Positions 17,132-24,940 of a stretch of DNA of 33,531 nucleotides are shown here, one piece after another (the first letter of the stretch is position 1; each line of letters starts with the position of its first letter). Location of the stretch: contig JANTGD010000003.1 of assembly GCA_024763135.1 (NCBI GenBank), forward strand, positions 1-33,531, read 5' to 3'. Made by a program: the position numbers and the translations under genes. This DNA is from Thiotrichales bacterium (lineage in GTDB: Bacteria; Pseudomonadota; Gammaproteobacteria; UWMA-0217). A model generated the notes under the pieces. That model saw only the letters and a list, made by a program, of their open reading frames with translations. It was not told the origin of the DNA and searched no databases.

Positions 17132-19498
17132 ATGAACGCTCTTGACCTTAAAATGTGGCGGGATCTGTGGCGTCTGCGCGGTCAGGCGTTTGCAATCGTC
17201 GCCGTGATGGCCAGTGGCGTCGCCTGTTTTATCATGTTTCTCACCACGCTGGACTCAATGCAACTGACCCGCGAGTTGTACTATCGGGATTACCGTTTTG
17301 CAGAAATCTTCGCCCCGTTAAAACGTGCACCACAATCCTTACAGGCGCGTATTGCCGCACTCAATGGCGTTGCCAGGATTGATACACGGGTGATCGCGCC
17401 GGCGACTATCGACATTGAAGGCTTTTCAGAGCCCGTCACGGGCGTCATTACTTCCATACCCGATAGCGGTGAACCACTGCTCAATAATCTCTATTTACGT
17501 TCAGGGAGATTGCTGGACGCGGGAAGAAATGATGAGGTCATCATCAGCGAGCCTTTTGCCGAGGCCCATGGTTTTAAACCAGGCGACAAGCTGCACGTCA
17601 TTGTCCGTGGTAAGCGCAAACAGCTGCGCATCGTCGGTACAGGCAGTTCACCGGAATATATTCATCAATTGCGCCCTGGGGGGACGTTCCCGGATTATAA
17701 GCACTTTGGCGTCATGTGGATGGCGCGCACGCCATTGTCCCATGCGTATGACATGGAGGGCGCGTTTAACAATATCGTGCTGACCCTCGACGAGGGCGCG
17801 AAAGGGCAGGATATTATTGACCGGATTGATGACATTCTGGATCCCTATGGCGGTGGTGGCGCCTATTTCCGCAAAGATCAGAGTTCGCATCGTTTTCTTT
17901 CTCAGGAAATCGACCAGATCGAAAATCTTGCCAATATTTTTCCGATCATTTTTCTTGGCGTGGCCGCTTTTCTGTTGAATGTGGTGGTCACGCGTCTGGT
18001 GGGCGCGCAGCGTGAACAAATCGCGGCGCTGAAGGCGTTTGGCTATGGCAACCCGGCGGTTGCGGTACATTTCTTAAAAATGGTTCTGCTGATTGTGCTG
18101 GCGGCAGTGGTGCTGGGGGTGCTGGTCGGAGCCTGGCTTGGCGTGATGCTCAGCGGGATTTATGTCGAGCTGTTTCGTCTGCCGTTTCTGAATTTCGAAC
18201 TCAGGCCGCAGCGTATCATCCAGGCGACTACTATCACCGCGATAGCCGGTTTACTCGGCACATTAGCTGCGGTGCGCATAGCGGCAAAGCTAAAGCCAGC
18301 GGAAGCGATGCGCCCTGAATCTCCGGCTGCCTATCGCCAGACCCTGATTGAAGCACTCGGAATGAAACGACTGTTTTCGGCCCCAACGCGTATGATTCTG
18401 CGCCATATCAGTCACAAGCCGCTAAAATCGCTGTTGTCAGTGCTGGGCATCTCATTCGCCTGTGCCATCCTGATGTCTGGTCGTTTTCAGGAAGACACTG
18501 TTAATTATATGATGGATATACATTATGGGCTGTCACAACGCGATGATCTTTATCTGTTATTTAACGAAGCCACCTCGCGCAAGGCGCTTGCGGAATTGGT
18601 CAGCCTGCCTGGCGTTGAATTTGGAGAGGTCTTCCGCGCTGTATCGGTTCGCCTGCGTCATGAGCATCATCATTATCGTACCTACATCCAGGGCTTTGAA
18701 CCGCGGGGTGAAATCAAGCGTCTGGTGAATACCGACCTGCAACCCTTTGAGTTGCCACGCGCCGGTATCGTGTTAAATGAATATCTTGGCAAAAATATAC
18801 TGGGCCTGAAACTGGGTGACCGGGTAACCGTGGAAGTGCTTGAAGGCAATAAACCCGTCCGCGAAGTTCCAGTGGTGGCGATGGTGCACCAGCATCTCGG
18901 GGTGGGCGCGTATATGGACAGGCGCGCACTCAACCGCCTGTTGTCCGAGGGAGACTTAATCTCTGGCGCTTATCTTTATATCGATGAAGCTTATGAAAAC
19001 GAGATCTATCAGCGCCTTAAAGAACGGCCACGCATCATAGGCACTGCAGTGCGTGCTCATGAACTGGCCAACTTCCATCGCACCATGGATGACACCATGT
19101 TGTTCAATGCGTATATCTCCGCCTTTTTCGCCAGTATTATTGCGTTTGGTGTGATCTATAACAGCGCACGCATCACTTTGACAGAGCGTGGCCGTGAGCT
19201 GGCCAGCCTGCGCGTTCTCGGTTTCACAAGAGGAGAGATTTCCTACATCCTGCTGGGTGAGCTGGCGATATTGACGCTGGTCGCGATACCACCAGGGCTT
19301 TTGTTGGGCAAGGGGCTGTGCGCCTACATCGCCAAGTCCATGGATAGCGATCTGTATCGTGTGCCACTGATTCTGGAGCCCCATACCTATGCATTCGCCG
19401 CACTGGTGGTACTCATTTCCGCGGTGGCTTCCGGTCTGCTTGTGCGCAGGCGGCTTGACCGCCTTAATCTCATTGAGGTCCTCAAAACCAGAGAGTAA
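17132..19498 (+). CDS. FtsX-family ABC permease (two FtsX repeats)
   Basis: 788 residues with two FtsX-type halves. The first has a membrane span (about 19-38), a periplasmic MacB-PCD-like domain, then three spans (about 270-390, VAAFLLNVVVTRLVGAQREQ, IAALKAFGYG). The second repeats the plan with a span at about 432-450, a periplasmic domain, and a final group (about 660-780) including RITLTERGRELASLRVLGFT. It ends in LNLIEVLKTRE. Such double permeases pair with a LolD-like ATPase in export or lipid/lipoprotein-release systems. GAGG precedes the start; 12 bases separate it from the ATPase gene. Confidence 0.9.
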   Translation: MNALDLKMWRDLWRLRGQAFAIVAVMASGVACFIMFLTTLDSMQLTRELYYRDYRFAEIFAPLKRAPQSLQARIAALNGVARIDTRVIAPATIDIEGFSEPVTGVITSIPDSGEPLLNNLYLRSGRLLDAGRNDEVIISEPFAEAHGFKPGDKLHVIVRGKRKQLRIVGTGSSPEYIHQLRPGGTFPDYKHFGVMWMARTPLSHAYDMEGAFNNIVLTLDEGAKGQDIIDRIDDILDPYGGGGAYFRKDQSSHRFLSQEIDQIENLANIFPIIFLGVAAFLLNVVVTRLVGAQREQIAALKAFGYGNPAVAVHFLKMVLLIVLAAVVLGVLVGAWLGVMLSGIYVELFRLPFLNFELRPQRIIQATTITAIAGLLGTLAAVRIAAKLKPAEAMRPESPAAYRQTLIEALGMKRLFSAPTRMILRHISHKPLKSLLSVLGISFACAILMSGRFQEDTVNYMMDIHYGLSQRDDLYLLFNEATSRKALAELVSLPGVEFGEVFRAVSVRLRHEHHHYRTYIQGFEPRGEIKRLVNTDLQPFELPRAGIVLNEYLGKNILGLKLGDRVTVEVLEGNKPVREVPVVAMVHQHLGVGAYMDRRALNRLLSEGDLISGAYLYIDEAYENEIYQRLKERPRIIGTAVRAHELANFHRTMDDTMLFNAYISAFFASIIAFGVIYNSARITLTERGRELASLRVLGFTRGEISYILLGELAILTLVAIPPGLLLGKGLCAYIAKSMDSDLYRVPLILEPHTYAFAALVVLISAVASGLLVRRRLDRLNLIEVLKTRE

Positions 19499-19500
19499 AC

Positions 19501-20724
19501 ATGAATTTATACTGGCGAAGAAGAATCATCTGGTTACTTGTCTTGCTATTGATAGGCGCCGCATTGCTATATGGATTCCGCCCTCAACCCCGCCTTGTCA
19601 ATATCGCCGAGGTAAAACGAGCCCCCATGCAGGTCAGCGTTGAAGAAGAAGGCAAGACCCGCGTCATCGACCGTTATATTATCTCTGCGCCTGTGGCCGG
19701 AACCACCTGCCGCGTGGACATGGACATTGGTGACCATGTGAAAAAAAACCAGCCGCTCGTTACCATCGAACCCCTGAAATCACAGGCGCTGGATCCGCGC
19801 AGCCGGGCCGAAGCGCAGTATCGTGTGGCTACAAAGGAGGCCGCTTTACGCGCTGCGGAACAAAAAGCCCAATCGACCAAGGCCGAGGCCGAGCTGGCAC
19901 GAATAGAATTAAACCGCATAAAACCACTGGCGAATAAAGGCCATATAGCCAGGGAGGAACTGGACCATGCCGCTACACTTGCTCGCAGTAGTACTGCGGC
20001 CAAACGTTCTGCCGATTTTGCAGTGGACGTTGCCCGTCATGAACTGGGCGCCGCCAGGACTGCACTGAAATTCGCAGGCGCAAAAGGCGAATTGGATTCG
20101 TCAAACACGGTACAGGTTCGAGCACCGGTATCGGGAAGAATATTGAAAATCCAGCAGCAGTGTGCAGGCGTCGTCGCCGCGGGCCAGCCGTTGCTGGAAA
20201 TTGGCGATACCCGCTCCCTGGAAATTGCGACCGAGGTGCTTTCCCCGGACGCGGTTAAAATCAAACCCGGTATGCGCGTGATCTTCAATCGCTGGGGTGG
20301 AGAAAAACCCCTGCAGGGACAGGTTCGGACCGTGGAGCCGGTCGGTTTCACTAAAGTGTCTGCGCTGGGTGTGGAGGAACAACGTGTGCGGATTATTGCC
20401 GATATCACATCGGAAGAAAAGCAATGGCGAAGCCTGGGGGACGGTTATCGCGTCGAAGCTCGTTTTATTCTCTGGGAAGCAAAAAACATTTTGCAAATAC
20501 CGGGGAGTGCGCTATTTCGGGTTAACAATCACAACCAGGACCCAATAAAGGGTGGCTGGGCGGTATTTGTAATGGAAAACGAAAAAGCAAGCAGACGCAA
20601 CGTAGAGATTGGAAAGCGAAATGGTTTGTCGGCCCAGATAGTCAGGGGATTACAGAAAGGCGAAAAAGTTATAACACATCCGGATGACAGCATCGAAGAA
20701 GGTGTGGCTATAAAGCTTAGATAA
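19501..20724 (+). CDS. HlyD/RND-type periplasmic membrane fusion protein
   Basis: 407 residues. One N-terminal membrane anchor (about 8-25). Split lipoyl (biotinyl-like) halves: IISAPVAGTTCRVDMDIGDH, then VQVRAPVSGRILKI near residue 205. A helical hairpin between them (about 100-190) is rich in Ala, Glu and Lys. Beta-barrel and membrane-proximal domains follow. It should bridge the inner-membrane permease to an outer-membrane channel. Start two bases after the permease stop, so co-transcribed. No TolC-type gene belongs to this operon; the TolC fusion at 28670-31039 is on the other strand. Confidence 0.9.
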   Translation: MNLYWRRRIIWLLVLLLIGAALLYGFRPQPRLVNIAEVKRAPMQVSVEEEGKTRVIDRYIISAPVAGTTCRVDMDIGDHVKKNQPLVTIEPLKSQALDPRSRAEAQYRVATKEAALRAAEQKAQSTKAEAELARIELNRIKPLANKGHIAREELDHAATLARSSTAAKRSADFAVDVARHELGAARTALKFAGAKGELDSSNTVQVRAPVSGRILKIQQQCAGVVAAGQPLLEIGDTRSLEIATEVLSPDAVKIKPGMRVIFNRWGGEKPLQGQVRTVEPVGFTKVSALGVEEQRVRIIADITSEEKQWRSLGDGYRVEARFILWEAKNILQIPGSALFRVNNHNQDPIKGGWAVFVMENEKASRRNVEIGKRNGLSAQIVRGLQKGEKVITHPDDSIEEGVAIKLR

Positions 20725-20882
20725 GATGGCGAAGTTGTCAGTAATCAGCGTTTCATAAGATCAAGCGTTCTGAGTGTTCGATTAAGAATAAAACATGGGA
20801 ACACCCTTTAAATAGCCTTGTAGACAGGTTTCTTTGATGTCCTGCGGATCGTTAAAAGAGCACGCAAAAAGGAGATCGAAGA

Positions 20883-21305
20883 ATGACCATACAAGTCGAA
20901 ATTGTTCGGATTACTGTTGCAGTTTTTATGTTTTATGGAACTGGATTTGTGCTCTCCCCCGAACTCTTGTCGCAGTTCGTCACTGGAACTATTCCAGCGT
21001 CTGCATCAGGCTTGATCGACATGCGCGCCACCTATGGAGGCATATCTGTTGCTGTAGGCATCTAGCTCTTCGCCCTGTCGTCGAAACGTAGAAATATCAA
21101 GAATGAACTCTTGGGTGTCATTTTACTGATGCTCTGTATGGCAAGTAGCCATATTTACGGCTTTGCGATAGACGGACCGGCGAACATGCTGATGTATATT
21201 TATTTGGCGATAGAGATCGGAATGGCTGGAATTTCTTGGTGGGCCTTGGCCTATAGTAGTGAGCAAAAGCGCGCTAACCTCGTTGTTGCAAATTATGGCG
21301 GATAA
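20883..21305 (+). pseudogene. DUF4345-like membrane protein with internal amber stop
   Basis: The two reading frames 20883-21065 and 21066-21305 are in the same phase and read as one protein of 140 codons, split by a single TAG at 21063-21065. The first part has an N-terminal span (FMFYGTGFVLSPELL) and the DUF4345 signature DMRATYGGISVAVGI; after the stop come LFALSSK, a span around LLGVILLMLCMASSHIYGFA, and a last span around YIYLAIEIGMAGISWWALAY. AAGGAGATCG precedes the ATG. Apart from the stop, the frame is intact, so the change is either recent, a sequencing error or read through. Confidence 0.75.
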
Positions 21306-21424
21306 GATGGACCGCCCGCGAGTGGCCTGTTGCTTCATTATCAAACGGTTGTGCGAGTTGTTCGGTGGGCCTGAGGTCAGAAAAGTTACGGCGATAAGCA
21401 GTAGTGAAGAAAAGGAGATGCCGA

Positions 21425-21616
21425 ATGGCAGCGAAACCTTCAGAAAATGAGTTCGAAGTTATTGTTATCGGGCCCGGCATGGGCGGCATGACGATGACTG
21501 CTGCACTTTCCCGGCTGGGACATAAGGTCTGGCTTCTTGGGCAAACTCACACAATCGGCGGACTCACTCACGTCTTCCCCCGAGAGGGCTGCACCTGGGA
21601 CTTTGGCGCAGCGTAG
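21425..21616 (+). pseudogene. Truncated FAD/NAD(P)-binding oxidoreductase (CrtI/retinol-saturase type)
   Basis: 63 residues only, where the family is about 500. The dinucleotide-binding start is intact (EVIVIGPGMGGMTMTAALSR), followed by HTIGGLTHVFPREGCTWDFG, which matches the second conserved box of carotenoid-isomerase-like flavoproteins. The frame then stops after GAA, in the middle of the conserved WDxGxH motif. A good AAGGAGAT precedes the ATG. The 3' part has been lost; the toxin-antitoxin pair begins 22 bases beyond the stop on the opposite strand. Confidence 0.75.
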
Positions 21617-21638
21617 AGCACGAAGGCACCTTTTTCCA

Positions 21639-21866
21639 TTAGCCCGTTCTGGACTCATTTACAGCATCAAGTATGTCCTGAGTTGTTGCTTTTGTTTTTA
21701 CCCCAGGAACATCGAAAGGTGACTTGCTTTCTTCCTTTTTAGCTACAAGAGAAAAAATGGCCCCATCCCTTCTGCGAATTTCAACCTCTTCTTTTTGGGC
21801 GATTTTTAGAAGTTTTGCTAAATTCTGACGAGCTTCTGAATAAGTAAATACTTTCATGGTATTCAT
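21639..21866 (-). CDS. Antitoxin, Phd/YefM-like
   Basis: 75 residues (72 from the second Met). The N-terminus FTYSEARQNLAKLLKIAQKE has the Phd/YefM DNA-binding fold pattern (SEARQNLAKLL), followed by VEIRRRDGAIFSLVAKKEE; the C-terminus is the toxin-neutralising tail. Known role of the family: bind the cognate toxin and repress the operon. Start overlaps the toxin stop by 4 bases (ATGA). The gene is downstream of the toxin, opposite to the usual vapBC and phd-doc order. The alternative start at the second Met (21857) is equally possible. Confidence 0.8.
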   Translation of the reverse strand: MNTMKVFTYSEARQNLAKLLKIAQKEEVEIRRRDGAIFSLVAKKEESKSPFDVPGVKTKATTQDILDAVNESRTG

Positions 21867-22252
21867 TCCATTACTTCAATATTTAGGTTTCTCGCTACTT
21901 GCTTCATGCGCTTATCCAGTGTTATCAAAGGAGAAAAATACTGTATTGCGCACTGTAAGAAATAGGCATGATAGGCGTAAATTTTAAATTCAAGTGCTAG
22001 TTTCAGAGCTTGATGTATATCGACTGATACCAACCTAACTGGAATGCGATTCACTGTGTTATAGGCTGACATAGCTTCATCAGCTGTAAGCGCTTTACGT
22101 TTCACCATTGCAGTCAAGGCATTCCCAATTTCGAAAGGCAGTACCTCAGGGGCAACAGCATCAGCTTGTGAGGTAAGCTGGATAATATTCTCTTTTTCCG
22201 GCTTCTCTAACACCACAGCCAAGAGTATATTTATATCGGGAATAATATTCAT
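21863..22252 (-). CDS. PIN-domain (VapC-like) toxin
   Basis: 129 residues. PIN-fold acids: Asp6 (IIPDINILLAV), Glu41 (LPFEIGNAL) and Asp113 (ITLDKRMKQVA). At the third acidic position the family has Asp in a YDAYFLECA-like box; here it reads YAYHAYFLQCA with His95. In family members these acids bind the metal for RNA cleavage, so activity may be reduced; this is inference. There is no Shine-Dalgarno before the ATG. Toxin gene is first in the pair. Confidence 0.8.
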   Translation of the reverse strand: MNIIPDINILLAVVLEKPEKENIIQLTSQADAVAPEVLPFEIGNALTAMVKRKALTADEAMSAYNTVNRIPVRLVSVDIHQALKLALEFKIYAYHAYFLQCAIQYFSPLITLDKRMKQVARNLNIEVME

Positions 22253-22258
22253 TTTGAC

Positions 22259-22287
22259 AGTTGTACAACTCTTGCTTTAATTGTCAA
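22259..22287 (-). promoter_or_regulatory. Toxin-antitoxin promoter with overlapping palindrome
   Basis: On the minus strand a perfect TTGACA (22287-22282) is followed after 16 bases by TACAAC (22265-22260, four of six matches to the -10). The perfect 12-base palindrome AGTTGTACAACT (22259-22270) covers the -10 region. The position fits autorepression by the antitoxin. A start of transcription near 22253 would make the toxin mRNA practically leaderless. Confidence 0.55.
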
Positions 22288-22333
22288 CGAGCAAACGACT
22301 AGCTCAGGGGGGTGCTGCACCGGGCGCGAGGCG

Positions 22334-22822
22334 ATAAGCTACTTTAGTGCCGGCAGTTATGGAGAGTAGCGTAGTGGCGTAGCGACAAGGTCGACTTCAC
22401 CACAGCAATCACTCGATAACCCATTGGACGGCTGGCCAGGTGGAAGATGGCTGGACATCCGTACCCCCGCCATCCGGACAACCATGAAATAACGCCTCGA
22501 CCTCTCCTGAATAAAACTCTGTGTTGACGTAGGACCGGACAACGTTGACGGCACCTCAATAACCCGGGATTACCGCTAACGACTGGTGATCAGCTACAAC
22601 CGGTTCCTTGCCACAGAAGCCGATAGAAGAGGTCTCGCCTTTGGTTTCAAAAACGACCTCGACACGATGCCTCAACTGGAAGCCGTTTTCGATGCCGAAT
22701 ACCAGCAGAAATATATCGATAACCGTAGCAGCTCCAGGGGCGAGCTCTGGAGCGCTGCAGCCAGTCGCAGGGGGAGGTTCAGCACTATCGTATTGCCGCT
22801 ATTGTTGGATGACACCTTTTAG
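22334..22822 (+). pseudogene. GH114-like (endo-alpha-1,4-polygalactosaminidase family) pseudogene
   Basis: One reading phase carries scattered but ordered family motifs: ISYFSAGSYGE, NPLDGWPGGRWLDIR, RLDL, VGPDNVDG and YNRFLATEADRRGLAFGFKN then DLDTMPQLEAVFDA. Four in-frame stops fall between 22367 and about 22582 (TAG, TAA, TGA, TAA), with no frameshift needed. The conserved catalytic-loop D is changed (GPDNVDG where related proteins have DPDNVDG). The N-terminal part and the remainder after about 22730 are not recognisable. No gene was seen between here and 23075. Confidence 0.6.
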
Positions 22823-23075
22823 TTTGACTGCAAGTCCTAGATGGCAGCCAACCGGAGGCAGTTCCGTGTAGCTTGGATCCGGCTTGTGAGTTAGTGTTAC
22901 CCACGGCCAGTTTCCGTAGCCGGGAAGGAGTTAAATCACCATGAGGCTGAAAAATATCTGGTTATGCGTCATGGAAAGACCTGATAATCATCTAGCGAGT
23001 TAGAGTTTGCTATAGAAAATGGCATGGGGGAGTTAGCCGCCTTTTCAATCGAAGCTGACCCAACTGGTTCGCCTT

Positions 23076-23783
23076 CTACCACAGGCCGGGGATCAAACGG
23101 AAACGAGTTTGTTTAGCATATTCTGGATAGCCGTTGAGCTCTTCGTGCAGGGTACGATCCTCCAAGTAGGTGCGCAGGATTAACAACAGTGCCAACAAGA
23201 ACGAAAGTGTTAACGCCCAGCGAGAACCCAGCGCAATGGGTACCGCGAAAAACAAGACGATCGTGAGCGTATACATCGGGTGCCGGACCCAGGCATAAGG
23301 ACCGGTTGTGATGACATGGTGGCCGCGCTGCTCATCGATTTTTACGACCTGGGCGAGATAAGTATTTTCTCGCAATACCCAGCCGAACAGAACGAAGCAA
23401 GGGATATGTACAGCGATCGCGACCAGCCTCATCCATAGCGGCAGGGGATCACTCCATTCGTATCTCACTACATCAAACCCCGGGATGATGTACAAACCGA
23501 TTGCCGCAATTAAAAACAAGGCCATAATTACCTTGTCCCAGCTTTGTTGATCTTTTTGGATTGGCACAAGCCTCATACGTTCCGCGAGCAACGCTGGATC
23601 GTGCTTCATTAAATATGGAGTAATAGTCAGTCCGAAGCCAGTCCAGAGGGTGACAACGGCCCAAGCCTCCCACCAGTACAGCGTTCCTGCAGGCCACATC
23701 AACGCAACCGCAAAAAAGATCATGCGTATTAGTAGTCGCAGCCAGATATGAGCAGGTTTATTTAGGGAGTTCGGTTGGGCCAT
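23076..23783 (-). CDS. Isoprenylcysteine carboxyl methyltransferase-like membrane protein
   Basis: 235 residues from ATG 23783, preferred to the upstream 23903 start because it follows AGGACAGAG and avoids overlapping yhhJ. Several membrane spans. The C-terminal ICMT/PEMT signature is present: VITTGPYAWVRHPMYTLTIV, then YLEDRTLHEELNGYPEYAKQ. In the family this region binds SAM and the methyl acceptor. Bacterial members are rarely characterised, so the substrate is unknown. It is the last gene of the five-gene export operon (29 bases after yhhJ). Confidence 0.85.
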   Translation of the reverse strand: MAQPNSLNKPAHIWLRLLIRMIFFAVALMWPAGTLYWWEAWAVVTLWTGFGLTITPYLMKHDPALLAERMRLVPIQKDQQSWDKVIMALFLIAAIGLYIIPGFDVVRYEWSDPLPLWMRLVAIAVHIPCFVLFGWVLRENTYLAQVVKIDEQRGHHVITTGPYAWVRHPMYTLTIVLFFAVPIALGSRWALTLSFLLALLLILRTYLEDRTLHEELNGYPEYAKQTRFRLIPGLW

Positions 23784-23812
23784 CTGCTCTGTCCTGAAGT
23801 CCGCAGAGATTT

Positions 23813-24940
23813 TTACGAAAGCGCGACGGTGCGCCGAAATCGTGCCAGCGCGACCAGAAAGAAAATGCTGCCAATGGCGAGATTGGCCAGCAGTTGTGGC
23901 CATACGATGGACAGCCCTGCACCTCTGAAAAGCACTGCCTGGGCGAGACTCACGAAATGGGTGGTAGGTGCGGCGAGCATAATGCTTTGTACAGCGGGGG
24001 GCATGCTTTCTGGCGGGGCGTTGGCACCGGACAGCATATTCAGGGGCACAACCACAAGAATCATGAGTAGTGCGAACTGAGGCATTGAGCGGGTGATCGT
24101 TGCGAGCAGAATGCCGAGCGCCGTGGTTGAAAAAAGATGCAAGGCGGTGGCGAGAAGAAACAGTGCCATGGAGCCAGTGATAGGCATCGCAAGTCCACCC
24201 TTTACCACAATCATGAGCGACGCTGCTGCCACGGCCAGCACAACCAGTCCATTGGCCCAGACCTTAGCGGCCATGATTTGAAAGGGCGTGAGTGGCATGA
24301 CGAGCAAATGCTCGATCGTGCCATGTTCCCGCTCGCGTATCAGTGCCGCACCAGCCAGGATAATCGACAGAAAAGTGATGTTATTGACGAGCTCCATGGC
24401 TCCAAAAAACCACACCCCATTCAGATTGGGATTGAACTGCATACGAGTCGTAAGCTGGATCGGTAGCGGCGGGTCGCCGTGATAACCCAGTACGAAACGC
24501 GATACCTCACCAATGCCGATGTTCTGGATATAGCCACTACCGATAAATGCCTCGTTCATGCGGGTTGCATCGATATTGAGCTGGACGGTCGGCTGATGTC
24601 CGGCCAATACGTCGCGCTGAAAATCGGCTGGCAGATGTACCGTGAAGGTGTACAACCCCGCATCGAGGCCAGGGTCGATCTCGTCGAAGGCAATGGCCGT
24701 GGCCGGCATAAACTCCGGGGGACGCAGGGCATCGATTAAACGCCGGGACAAGGGTGATTGGTCCTCGTCAACAACGGCCACCGATGCATTACGGAGCTCG
24801 GTGGATTGGCTGTTCGCCGATTCGTAGAGTCCGAAGGAGAATGACCAGATCAGGAAGAACAGCAGCACCTTGTCGAACCACAGACTGCGCATTTCCTTCA
24901 CACCGAGCTGCAGAATATTAAGGAAACGGCGCACGATCAC
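23813..24940 (-). CDS. yhhJ: ABC-2 type permease, YhhJ-like
   Basis: 375 residues, the same length as E. coli YhhJ. ABC-2 permease plan: first span (about 20-38), large extracytoplasmic domain (about 40-170), five spans in the C-terminal half. [20 protein letters not shown] is the conserved cytoplasmic coupling-region motif. ATGA overlap with rbbA. The order RbbA-YhhJ and the adjacent HlyD gene match the E. coli yhiI-rbbA-yhhJ cluster. Confidence 0.88.
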   Translation of the reverse strand: MIVRRFLNILQLGVKEMRSLWFDKVLLFFLIWSFSFGLYESANSQSTELRNASVAVVDEDQSPLSRRLIDALRPPEFMPATAIAFDEIDPGLDAGLYTFTVHLPADFQRDVLAGHQPTVQLNIDATRMNEAFIGSGYIQNIGIGEVSRFVLGYHGDPPLPIQLTTRMQFNPNLNGVWFFGAMELVNNITFLSIILAGAALIREREHGTIEHLLVMPLTPFQIMAAKVWANGLVVLAVAAASLMIVVKGGLAMPITGSMALFLLATALHLFSTTALGILLATITRSMPQFALLMILVVVPLNMLSGANAPPESMPPAVQSIMLAAPTTHFVSLAQAVLFRGAGLSIVWPQLLANLAIGSIFFLVALARFRRTVALS

